Shown here: one piece after another, positions 1 through 7,158 of the stretch
How the letters are laid out: each line of letters begins with the position of its first letter
Numbering within the stretch: position 1 is the first letter of the stretch
Source of the DNA: JAAZPG01 sp012797375
Lineage (GTDB): Bacteria > Acidobacteriota > Aminicenantia > Aminicenantales > UBA4085
Assembly: GCA_937868205.1 (NCBI GenBank)
Contig: CALMMC010000114.1
Coordinates: 1-28,136 of the forward strand
Reading direction: 5' to 3'
DNA: 28,136 bases
The notes under the pieces: generated by a model
What the model was told of the DNA's origin: nothing
The model's database searches: none
Seen by the model: the letters and a program-made list of their open reading frames with translations, nothing else
Position numbers and translations under genes: made by a program

Positions 1-662
1 TGTCTCTCCATGGCGTTTCTCCGCATCGGAGCATTCAAGGCGCGTCGGCGGCGCCGGGGCGGGACGTTCATTGTCCTATTCGAAAACGGGATCTCCAAGG
101 GATGATCCTTCCGTAAAAAAATGTTACGCTCGGTTTCGAGCATTTCCCTGAAATGCGCCGGTCCCGCCTGATTTTCCCCGGGCATTTCCCGCTTTTTTAT
201 TCCATTTTAATGGAGCAAGATCCATGCCATTCGGCCGGCGCCGCCCCCCGTCCCTCGGCCGTCTTTCTGGATTCGGGATAAAATAAAATCAGCTCGGTGT
301 TTTCGCCTCGGGGGACCGAAGGATCCGGGCGGCCGCCCGGCCGCCTGCAACGTCTCGGCGGGAACGGGTCCGGCGGCCGTTGGGGGGGGGCCTCCGGGAT
401 GGCCGAAGACCACGACTTCATGAAAAGCCGTTTGGACGTCGAAACGACGATCACGGGCCGCCTCGTTCCGGCCGTCTCCGGCAAATCAGAAAACGCCATT
501 CCTCTTCATTTTATTTGGGCGGGGAGGAATGATCGAGCCTGTTCGTTCGGGCCGTCAAAACCTCCGCACCCTCCCCCCGCAACCCCTGGCTCGAAAACCC
601 GATCATCCGCCCGCCCGGCGTTCGAACGGCGGCGAAATGAGGCGAATAGGTATTGGGGCTCT
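1..662. other. Left-edge non-coding stretch
   Basis: I see no gene with recognisable protein features in this stretch. The open frames that cross it on both strands are rich in Arg, Pro and Gly, as expected from GC-rich non-coding DNA, and none has a convincing ribosome site. It contains two small hairpins: GCTCG/CGAGC near 127-140 and GCATTTC/GAAATGC near 139-155. It also contains a possible minus-strand promoter at 70-98. From about 200 to 662 I see nothing beyond the region downstream of the Smr gene, and no obvious terminator for that gene. Confidence 0.5.
70..98 (-). promoter_or_regulatory. Possible promoter for a gene leaving the left edge
   Basis: On the minus strand TTGGAG (93-98) and GACAAT (70-75) are separated by 17 bases. 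About 60 bases further on, an ATG at 9-11 is preceded by GGAGA at a spacing of about 7. Only three codons of the putative gene are inside the window, so its product is unknown. Confidence 0.25.
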
Positions 663-1073
663 CTATGTTTTGAGGAGGACGATCGTCGCTCCGGTCCCGC
701 CCTCGCGCGAACCGGCGAGGGCGAAAGACTCGACTTCAGCGAGGCGCACCAGGAGGGCGTGGACGGTTTTCATCATTTCGCCGGTCCCCTTGCCGTGGAT
801 GATCCGGACCCGGAAGATCCCCTTTTCCCGGCAGGCGTTCAGATATTCCGGGAGAAGCTCCCGGACATCCGCCGGATCGAAGGCGTGAAGGTCGAGAATC
901 CCGTCGATCGGGAGCTCGACCATGTCGGGGATCGCGCCGTCCGGGCCGCTTCCGCCGGGGCGGGGAGCGCCGCCGAAGCGCACGACCGCTCCGCAATCGC
1001 ACGTCACGGCCTGGCCGAATTGAAAAAGCGTGACGTCGTACTGATGCCCGCACTCGGGACAGGAAACGGCCAT
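663..1073 (-). CDS. Smr-domain protein with N-terminal zinc ribbon
   Basis: This 136-residue protein begins with a small zinc-ribbon-like segment (CPEC near residue 4, CDC about 20 residues later). It continues into a Smr domain: the LDLHAF motif that starts Smr domains, then IIHGKGTGEM, the glycine-rich signature. Smr domains are nicking nucleases or structure-specific nucleic-acid binders, as in MutS2. Stand-alone Smr proteins are common and their substrates are mostly unknown. The ATG at 1073 was chosen because GGAGGAG lies about 11 bases upstream and the conserved sequence starts directly after it; further upstream the frame is low-complexity. It follows the GH35 gene by 19 bases, so it is probably the last gene of the YugP-GH35-Smr operon. 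The family call is firm; the cellular role is not. Confidence 0.82.
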   Translation of the reverse strand: MAVSCPECGHQYDVTLFQFGQAVTCDCGAVVRFGGAPRPGGSGPDGAIPDMVELPIDGILDLHAFDPADVRELLPEYLNACREKGIFRVRIIHGKGTGEMMKTVHALLVRLAEVESFALAGSREGGTGATIVLLKT

Positions 1074-1092
1074 GGGCCTTCGCTCTCCTCCT

Positions 1093-3060
1093 TCATTCCG
1101 GCGTTTTGAATCCGCGGATCCCGGCCGGGGCCGTCCGGTGCAGGTCGAAGACGACGATCGTGTTCCGGCCCTTCCGGAGAAAGGGCCCCGGGCAGAACAG
1201 GCGTTTCTGCGGCCCGATGTCCCAGTAGCGGCCGAGATTGCGGCCGTTGACCCAGACGACGCCTTTTCTCCACCCCGAGAGGTCAAGAAACGTATCGCCG
1301 GTTTCCATCAAATCGAAAAATCCGCGGAAAAAGACGCCGGGCCGTTCGCCGCTTTCCGCGCCCGTTTCGTTTACGAACCGCAATCCTTCAAGAAACGCTT
1401 CGTCCATCGGCAGCGGAACGACGTTCCAGCTCATCAGCGTCATTCCCTCAAGCGTCACCCGGTCGGTGATGCCCTTCCGGTCGAGAAGATGCGGCCCGTA
1501 ATTGATCCGGCCCAGCCCCTCGACCAGGATGTCGAGCCTCCGGGCGGGCGGGTTGGACGGGGGAATCGTCATCGTGCTTTCTCCGCGGCCGCGGTCGAGC
1601 GTTCCCAGGATTTTTCCGTCGACCGAAACGACGGCGTAGTCATGGAGCTCCTGGATCGCGAGCGTTCCGGACCGCCGGCCGGAGAGCTCCGTCCGGTAGA
1701 GAATAAAGCCGGCGTTCTGGCCGAACATTTCCATCGGCCGCGGCTGGGGGCAGTCTGCGGCCGCCGGCAGGTTGTCGAAGAGCGCGGCCCGTCCGGTGAA
1801 GCTGACGTCCGGCGTGTCGACGGCCGGGAGCGGGTCGGGAAGATCCGGCGGGGGAGGCGTCCCGGCCGGACGATATTGAGCGAGCAGGTCCCGGACGGCG
1901 AAATATTTCGGCGTGGGATCGCCGCGCTCGTTGAGGGGCGCGTCGTAATCATAGCTGGTCACGTCCGGCTGGTACGTTTTCCCCATGTTCGCCCCGGCCC
2001 AAAAGCCGAAATTCGTCCCTCCGTGGAGGACGTAGAGGCTGAAGGACTTCCCGTTTTCGAGCAGCCACCGGAGGTCCTTGAGAACGTCCTCCGCGGGGGT
2101 CCTGGCCCAGGGTTCGCCCCAATGGGTCAGCCAGCCGGGATAAAGCTCGCTGCAGAAGACCGGGACGTTCCGGCCGAGCTTTTCCGCTTCGGCGAACTCC
2201 TTCCCGCTTGCCGCCGGGTCGAGGCCGATGGCGCAGCCGGGAATCGTCCCGGCCTCGAGCATGTGCGGCGCGGCCCCGTCGGCCGTGGAGAAAGGAAGGC
2301 GGAGGCCGTTCTTTTCCCAGAGGGCCTTCAAGGCGGGAAGGTACCCCCGGTCGTTGCCGTAGCTGCCGTATTCGTTCTCGATCTGGACCATGAGGACGGG
2401 GCCGCCCTCGTGGACTTGGAGGGGGCGGAGGATGCCGGCGATCTTTTCGATGTATTTCCCGCAGGCCGCCAGGTAGCGGGGGTCGGAGCACCGCACCTTG
2501 ATGTCGGGGATGCGGAGGAGCCAGGCCGGAAGCCCCCCGAAATCCCATTCGGCGCAGACATACGGGCCGGGGCGGATGAGAACCCACAAGCCCGCTTCGC
2601 GGGCCTCGGCGATGAAGCCCGCCAAATCGTTGCGTCCGGAGAAATCCCATTGTCCGGGCTCGGGCTCGAGAGCGTTCCAGAACACGTGTGTGCCGACCGT
2701 GTTTAACCCCAGGGCTCGAGCCTTCCGCAGGCGGTCCTTCCAGTATTCCCGGGGGATTCTCTGGAAATGCATCTCTCCAGCCTGGATTTGAAACGGCTTG
2801 CCGTCGAGGATGAATTCCGTTCCTTGGAAGCCGAACGTGTGAACCGCGCCGTCCTCGGGGGAGGGCGGGGGGGATCCGCGGCGAGGGGCGGCGGGCGGAG
2901 GCGAGCCGGCCGCCGCGGCCGGCGGGGCGTCGGGCGCCGGAAGGGCGTGAAGGAGGAACGGCGCCGCCGATGAAACCGCGGCGAAGACGACGCCGAAGGC
3001 GGCGGATTTAAGGATTGAGGGGCGGAACGCGATAAACGGCGCTCGATCTTTTTTTTTCAT
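1093..3060 (-). CDS. Secreted GH35 beta-galactosidase
   Basis: The product is a 655-residue glycoside hydrolase family 35 enzyme, expected to remove terminal beta-D-galactose from oligo- or polysaccharides. A basic N-terminus and hydrophobic stretch (about residues 15-40) followed by an Ala/Pro-rich linker indicate export. The TIM barrel runs from about residue 75 to 400. It shows the family landmarks GEMHFQRIP, the IENEYG motif with acid/base Glu230, and the SELYPGW motif with nucleophile Glu305. C-terminal beta-sandwich domains follow, including the segment ending near WVNGRNLGRYW. The ATG at 3060 starts a MKKK signal-like sequence; no strong Shine-Dalgarno precedes it, so translation may be coupled to the upstream YugP gene, which stops 24 bases before. 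Eukaryotic and bacterial GH35 enzymes share this architecture. The exact glycan substrate cannot be read from the sequence. Confidence 0.93.
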   Translation of the reverse strand: MKKKDRAPFIAFRPSILKSAAFGVVFAAVSSAAPFLLHALPAPDAPPAAAAGSPPPAAPRRGSPPPSPEDGAVHTFGFQGTEFILDGKPFQIQAGEMHFQRIPREYWKDRLRKARALGLNTVGTHVFWNALEPEPGQWDFSGRNDLAGFIAEAREAGLWVLIRPGPYVCAEWDFGGLPAWLLRIPDIKVRCSDPRYLAACGKYIEKIAGILRPLQVHEGGPVLMVQIENEYGSYGNDRGYLPALKALWEKNGLRLPFSTADGAAPHMLEAGTIPGCAIGLDPAASGKEFAEAEKLGRNVPVFCSELYPGWLTHWGEPWARTPAEDVLKDLRWLLENGKSFSLYVLHGGTNFGFWAGANMGKTYQPDVTSYDYDAPLNERGDPTPKYFAVRDLLAQYRPAGTPPPPDLPDPLPAVDTPDVSFTGRAALFDNLPAAADCPQPRPMEMFGQNAGFILYRTELSGRRSGTLAIQELHDYAVVSVDGKILGTLDRGRGESTMTIPPSNPPARRLDILVEGLGRINYGPHLLDRKGITDRVTLEGMTLMSWNVVPLPMDEAFLEGLRFVNETGAESGERPGVFFRGFFDLMETGDTFLDLSGWRKGVVWVNGRNLGRYWDIGPQKRLFCPGPFLRKGRNTIVVFDLHRTAPAGIRGFKTPE

Positions 3061-3084
3061 CGAAAGGAGAAACGCGTCTCCGAA

Positions 3085-3774
3085 TCAATCGCGCGATCCG
3101 CGGATGATCAGCAGCCGGAACAACTGCATCACGGCCATCGCCGTCGAGGCGACGTACGTCATGGCCGCGGCCTGGAGGACTTTCTTGGCTCCGACCAGTT
3201 CTTGGGGGCCGAGGTAGCCCTGGTTTTTCAAGAGAGCGAGGGCCCGGCGCGAGGCGTTGAACTCCACGGGAAGAGTGACGACGGTGAAGGCGACCGCCCC
3301 GACGAAGAGCCAGATCCCGATGTCCATCAGGATGCTCGTTCCCGAGCCGGCCGTTAGAAGCCCGATGAAAAACAGGGGAAAGGCGAGAGTCGAGCCGATA
3401 TTGGCCACGGGGTAAATGAGGTTCCGGGTCATCAGCGGGGCGTAGCGCTCGCGGTGCTGGAGGGCGTGCCCGGTTTCGTGGGCGGCGATCCCGAGGGCGG
3501 CCAGGGAGCTGCTGCCGAACACGCCTTCCGACAAGCGGAGGACCTTTTTCCGGGGATCGTAATGGTCGGTGAGCTGGCCGGGCGTCTGTTCGATGGTGAC
3601 GTCGCCGGCTCCGCCTTGGCCGAGCAGGAGGCGGGCCACCTGGGCCCCGGTGATCCGGGAGGCCGCGCCGATCCGGGAATATTTCGCGTAAGTGCTTTTC
3701 ACCATGCCCTGGGCGATCAGGGCCAGGATCAGCGCCGGAAGAATCAGCAGGAAATCGATGCCGCCGATAGACAT
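3085..3774 (-). CDS. YugP-type membrane zinc metallopeptidase
   Basis: This 229-residue integral membrane protein has the HETGHALQH zinc site (His99, Glu100, His103). That motif and the overall layout match the YugP family (Zn_peptidase_2, PF04298). Hydrophobic segments lie at about residues 7-24, 120-145 and 150-175, placing the active site at the membrane. The ATG at 3774 has AGGAGA about 8 bases upstream. Just before it is an excellent sigma70 promoter (3804-3832). It is the first gene of the minus-strand operon that continues into GH35 and Smr. Family members have no well-established substrate. They are presumed membrane-embedded proteases, so the link to galactoside breakdown is only positional. 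Confidence 0.88.
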   Translation of the reverse strand: MSIGGIDFLLILPALILALIAQGMVKSTYAKYSRIGAASRITGAQVARLLLGQGGAGDVTIEQTPGQLTDHYDPRKKVLRLSEGVFGSSSLAALGIAAHETGHALQHRERYAPLMTRNLIYPVANIGSTLAFPLFFIGLLTAGSGTSILMDIGIWLFVGAVAFTVVTLPVEFNASRRALALLKNQGYLGPQELVGAKKVLQAAAMTYVASTAMAVMQLFRLLIIRGSRD

Positions 3775-3803
3775 GGGTTTTCTCCTTTCGCGGCGAGATA
3801 TTA

Positions 3804-3832
3804 AAGATAGGCGAGGGAGGAGGGATTGTCAA
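3804..3832 (-). promoter_or_regulatory. Sigma70 promoter of the YugP-GH35-Smr operon
   Basis: A perfect -35 TTGACA (3827-3832) and a -10 TATCTT (3804-3809) are separated by 17 bases on the minus strand. The -10 lies 29 bases before the YugP start codon, leaving a leader of about 22 bases that carries the AGGAGA ribosome site. Confidence 0.8.
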
Positions 3833-4054
3833 CGGCCGATGCCCCGGTCGGGCATGGAGAGGCGACGGCTTTCGTTGATGAGGCTTCCCCCGTTTCCGAG
3901 GAAACGTCCGCCTCGACGATTCCGGCGCCCGCCGGGCATCGTGTCGGTTCATGGCGATTCTCTCAGGCCCGTCCGCTTGCTTCAAGAGCGGCCTGATCGT
4001 TGGCGGAAAAAGGGGGGATGATTGCTCGGCGATCACTCCCGGGACGCTTCCGGT

Positions 4055-4083
4055 TTGACAAATCCGCCCGGGGAACTTATGAT
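4055..4083 (+). promoter_or_regulatory. Sigma70 promoter of the outer-membrane barrel gene
   Basis: TTGACA (4055-4060), a 17-base spacer and TATGAT (4078-4083) make a near-consensus promoter. It lies 27 bases before the ATG at 4111. It is divergent from the YugP promoter; the roughly 220 bases between the two -35 boxes hold no gene I can support. Confidence 0.82.
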
Positions 4084-4110
4084 TTTCTCTTTAAAAAGGA
4101 AGCATTCCTG

Positions 4111-5364
4111 ATGAAAACAATATCGAGAGGACTGCTTTGCGCTTTTATCATCCTGGCCTCGGCCGGCCTGCTTTCAGCCAACCAGGAAGTCGAGGTCGAG
4201 CGGAATCTGGCCGCCGCGGACGCGTTTTTTGAAAAAAGCGATTATCCCGCGGCCATCGAGGCGTACTTCAAGGCCGCCGCTCTTTCGACGAAGCCGGAGA
4301 ACTTGTCCCGGGCGTATTTCGGCCTGTCGCTTTGTCATTTCTACCAGCGGGACATGGCCGAATCCGTCCGGTGGATGAGGAAAGTCGCTCTCGTCGATCC
4401 GGACAAGCGGATCTCCGCGGACGCCTACCCGAAGCCGTTCGTCGATTTGTTCACCCAGGTCTTGGCCGAAGCCCGGGCCAAGGGGACGCCGGTCGTCTCG
4501 CCGGGAAGAGTCGAGGGCCCGCCGGCGACGGCTCCGCAGCCCAAAACCGTCGAGGTCGCGCCGGAAAAGGCCGAGCCGCCGCCGGCGGCCGCCCCCGTCC
4601 TCCCTCCGGCCGCGGGCGTTTCCTCCGCCGGCGACTTCTGGTCGCGGCTGGCCGGCCGGTTCGAGATCAGCGTCCATTTTTCCGATTGGACGGTCAGCCC
4701 GGTGACCAGCCTTTTTGAAAGCGCCCTGAAGGATGAATTCGGGGAAGCGATCCAGACGGCGATCAACCGGGAGCTCAACCGCCGGTATCCTTTCCTGATC
4801 AAAGGCCCGTTCTCCTCGGACCTGGCCCTCGACTCCGAGGGTTCGAATTTCGGCTTCGAGCTGCGGTATTATGCCCGGGGCCGGGCCGGAACGTTCAGCC
4901 TGGGCCTGGGATTTGAAAAAACGAACATCGCCTTCAGCGCGAGCGGGACGGCCCGGCAGGAATACGCGCCGGCCGGCGTGGCCGAGGCCGCGGCCTCGGC
5001 CAAAATCGAGACCAAGCCGTTCGCCACCCACCTCAGCTTCCGCTGGGAAATCGGCTCGCCGGCGGCCCGGGTGAAGCCGTTCGTCACGTTCGGCCTCGGC
5101 TTGGCCCCTCTCGACGGAACGTTCGAATATTCTTATCTCGGGACTTATTCCTATGCGGGATACCAAGAGAGCATTCAGGACGCGGCCAAAAAGGATTTCA
5201 AGGCGCTTTCGGAGGACATCGATTTCGACATCCCCGACCTGATCGTCTTTCTTCAAATGGATATTGGGTTGAAGATCGAGATTTTCAGAGGATTGTTCCT
5301 CACGGGCCAAGCCGGCCTCTGGAACGGGTTTCATCTCCGGGGCGGAATCGGCTACCGGTTTTGA
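4111..5364 (+). CDS. Outer-membrane beta-barrel protein with N-terminal TPR-like domain
   Basis: I do not recognise this 417-residue protein as a named family. It starts with a signal peptide (MKTISRGLLCAFIILASAG, cleavage near residue 22). A helical, TPR-like segment follows (about residues 25-110, with an AADAFFEKSDYPAAIEAYFKAA-type repeat). A Pro/Ala-rich linker occupies about residues 125-165. The C-terminal half is rich in alternating aromatic/hydrophobic strands and ends in GGIGYRF. A terminal Phe on a strand is the usual signature for outer-membrane barrel insertion by BAM. ATG 4111 was chosen because AAAAGGA lies about 10 bases upstream and the signal peptide starts there. It has its own promoter and appears monocistronic. 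A porin-like or assembly role is possible but unproven. Confidence 0.72.
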   Translation: MKTISRGLLCAFIILASAGLLSANQEVEVERNLAAADAFFEKSDYPAAIEAYFKAAALSTKPENLSRAYFGLSLCHFYQRDMAESVRWMRKVALVDPDKRISADAYPKPFVDLFTQVLAEARAKGTPVVSPGRVEGPPATAPQPKTVEVAPEKAEPPPAAAPVLPPAAGVSSAGDFWSRLAGRFEISVHFSDWTVSPVTSLFESALKDEFGEAIQTAINRELNRRYPFLIKGPFSSDLALDSEGSNFGFELRYYARGRAGTFSLGLGFEKTNIAFSASGTARQEYAPAGVAEAAASAKIETKPFATHLSFRWEIGSPAARVKPFVTFGLGLAPLDGTFEYSYLGTYSYAGYQESIQDAAKKDFKALSEDIDFDIPDLIVFLQMDIGLKIEIFRGLFLTGQAGLWNGFHLRGGIGYRF

Positions 5365-5599
5365 TCTTTCGGGGAACCCGCGCCCCGTGAATTCTTCTCT
5401 CCCGGCAGGAAAAATCATTTCCCTTTTCCAAACGCGGCCGCGGGCGGCGGACAGCCTTGCATAAAGCGTTTTGACCGCCGGTGATGCGCGGAAATCACAC
5501 GGAAAAAATCCGAAGGCAAAGAAGACGTCCGTCGGCTTGTTGAGCCCGCGACGGGCGGCGTTGCCGGCGCTTGTCATGATCTGGGTCAGAGACATGGTG

Positions 5600-5790
5600 G
5601 ACGATCTCTCATATCCGACCTGTCGCCGCTTTCATATCCCCCCGACGACTTTCCACAAGCGGCCGGGGCGGTTCGATCCCGATGATCTAACGACCTTGGA
5701 GGACGAGTCGAAGCGGCCCCATCAGGCTCTGGGCTCTCTAACCCCCTTGGAACGGTGCCGCCGGAAATATCAATCCCCCATACCCCGGGA
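5600..5790 (+). pseudogene. Remnant of a transposase/integrase C-terminus
   Basis: One reading frame in this gap translates to a segment ending KRPHQALGSLTPLERCRR. That strongly resembles the C-terminal end of rve-type (DDE integrase core) transposases, which typically read 'RPHxALGxxTPxE'. No DDE catalytic core, start or inverted repeats can be seen around it, so it appears to be a decayed insertion-sequence scar. The surrounding 5365-5599 stretch contains nothing I can identify except a weak CGGGG/CCCCG hairpin at 5370-5387 just after the barrel gene. The match is short and could be fortuitous. Confidence 0.4.
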
Positions 5791-5846
5791 GGGGCCCGCC
5801 ATGAAGTGCCCCGGTACGCGTCACTGTGTTCCGGGACGAATTGCGC

Positions 5847-5852
5847 TATAAT
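5847..5852 (+). promoter_or_regulatory. -10 box of the SRP RNA gene
   Basis: A perfect TATAAT lies 7 bases before the predicted RNA 5' end (about 5859). I do not see a good -35 at the expected distance; TGTGTT (5825-5830) at 16 bases is the nearest. Confidence 0.55.
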
Positions 5853-5858
5853 GAACGC

Positions 5859-6130
5859 GGCCGTGCACGACGGGGAGCTAGCGGTGCCCTGTAGCCCACA
5901 ACCCGCTCCAGTGGGGTCGATGCCCGCGCCGAGGCGAGACTCTGTCCGGCCGGACTTTCGTGGACGGTGCTGAAGGCCGGAGCGCCGAGCAAAGGGCGGC
6001 CTGCCAACCCCGCCAGGGCCGGAAGGCAGCAGCGGTAACAGGAAGGCCCTTGTGTGTCGGTCCACTCCGCCGGAGCCGTTTATGCAATGGACGCGGGGAG
6101 AGTCGTCGTCGGAGCCGGGCGCACGGCTTT
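5859..6130 (+). ncRNA. ffs: Signal recognition particle RNA (large bacterial type)
   Basis: This is the RNA scaffold of the signal recognition particle, which binds Ffh and targets membrane and secreted proteins co-translationally. The conserved domain IV is clear at 6011-6040: the GGAA tetraloop (6021-6024) is flanked by GCC/GGC, then AGCAGCGGTAACAGG. Upstream, GGGGAGCTAGCGGTGCCCTG and GTCGATGCCCGC match the Alu-side region of the long SRP RNAs of Bacillus, Thermus and relatives. The ends pair: GCCGTGC (about 5860-5866) with GCACGGC (6121-6127), followed directly by a T-rich run that should terminate transcription. The implied length of about 270 nt agrees with the long class. The exact 5' and 3' ends are inferred from this pairing and the -10 position. 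Confidence 0.9.
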
Positions 6131-6158
6131 TTATTTCCCGGCGCTTTTTTGCCGGAGG

Positions 6159-6182
6159 CCGCCGCGGCCGGGGCCGCGGCGG
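6159..6182. other. GC-only 11-bp inverted repeat
   Basis: Two 11-base arms (6159-6169 and 6172-6182) are perfect reverse complements separated by GG. The element lies between the SRP RNA terminator and the OmpA promoter. No T-run follows, so it is not a standard terminator; it may help insulate the two transcription units. Confidence 0.5.
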
Positions 6183-6198
6183 GGCGTCAAAGGGGGGA

Positions 6199-6227
6199 TT
6201 GCCCCGCCGGAAAGGCGCGGCTATAAT
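6199..6227 (+). promoter_or_regulatory. Promoter of the OmpA-family gene
   Basis: TTGCCC (6199-6204), a 17-base spacer and a perfect TATAAT (6222-6227). The leader of about 40 bases carries AGGAGG seven bases before the ATG. Confidence 0.75.
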
Positions 6228-6274
6228 TGTAAACAAGCAAGGACCACGGGCACCATCAAAAAGGAGGAGATCCC

Positions 6275-7108
6275 ATGAAAACGAAAAAAACCGCCGTTTT
6301 GATCCTCGCCGTATCTTTTCTTCTCGCCGGGGCGGTCTTCATCCGCGCCCAGGAAGAAGAAACGGATGTCGAGGGCGCCAAAGACCATCCGCTCTTGTCG
6401 CGGATGAAAAATTTTTTCATTTCTGATTATTCCGCCCGATACGACGAGCACGAGTTTTACATCAGCGAGTCCGATTCGAAAACCGTCGAGGGAGACCGGA
6501 CCCGCATTGACTACCAGCTCAAGGAGGGCGCCCCGCAGCCCAGCCCGCTGCAAATCAAGCGCAACTATGCCAACGCTATGAAAACGCTCGGGGCGAAGCT
6601 TCTTCATGAGGACGAGGATTACGCCTGCTGGACGCTGGTCAAGGGCGGTCAGGAGATCTGGATCGATGTTCAGGTATATAACGACGGCTGGAACTATGAG
6701 CTGAACATCATCCAGATCGCGGCCATGGTCCAGGAAGTCACGGCCAACGAGATGCTGGATGCTTTGAACAAGGACGGATTCATCGCCCTCTACATCAATT
6801 TCGACACCGGCAAATATGACCTCAAGCCCGAGTCGCAGGGGACCATCGACCAGATCATCGCCCTCCTCGCCGACAACGCCGACCTCAACGTGAGCATTGA
6901 GGGCCATACCGACAACGTCGGCCAGCCCGCGGCCAACAAGACTCTCTCCGAGCAGCGGGCCCGGGCCGTCCGGGACGCCGTCGTCAAGGGCGGAGTGAGC
7001 GCCTCCCGCGTGGATGCCGTCGGCTGGGGCCAGGAACGGCCCGTCGCCGACAACCGGAGCGAGGACGGCCGGGCGAAAAACCGCCGGGTTGAGATCGTCA
7101 AGAAATAA
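6275..7108 (+). CDS. OmpA-family peptidoglycan-associated protein
   Basis: The product is a 277-residue exported protein. After a signal peptide (residues 1-26, ending FIRAQ) comes a domain of about 130 residues beginning DHPLLSRM. It resembles the N-terminal domain found in other short OmpA-like proteins (DUF4892-like, by memory). The C-terminal OmpA domain (about residues 165-277) has the expected NFDTGKYDLKPES strand, the EGHTDNVG loop, the LSEQRARAV helix and the KNRRVEI end; these contact diaminopimelate in peptidoglycan. It is therefore likely to tether the envelope to the cell wall without a full beta-barrel. It has a dedicated promoter, a strong AGGAGG site and a strong terminator, so it is a single-gene unit, probably well expressed. 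Confidence 0.88.
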   Translation: MKTKKTAVLILAVSFLLAGAVFIRAQEEETDVEGAKDHPLLSRMKNFFISDYSARYDEHEFYISESDSKTVEGDRTRIDYQLKEGAPQPSPLQIKRNYANAMKTLGAKLLHEDEDYACWTLVKGGQEIWIDVQVYNDGWNYELNIIQIAAMVQEVTANEMLDALNKDGFIALYINFDTGKYDLKPESQGTIDQIIALLADNADLNVSIEGHTDNVGQPAANKTLSEQRARAVRDAVVKGGVSASRVDAVGWGQERPVADNRSEDGRAKNRRVEIVKK

Positions 7109-7115
7109 GTCGACG

Positions 7116-7158
7116 GCGGGGACGCCGCCCCGTCGGGGGGAAGCGTCCCCGCTTTTTT
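7116..7158 (+). terminator. Intrinsic terminator of the OmpA-family gene
   Basis: A perfect 10-bp stem GCGGGGACGC (7116-7125) / GCGTCCCCGC (7143-7152) is followed by six T residues (7153-7158). The T-run overlaps the stop codon of the convergent GH2 gene. Confidence 0.92.
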
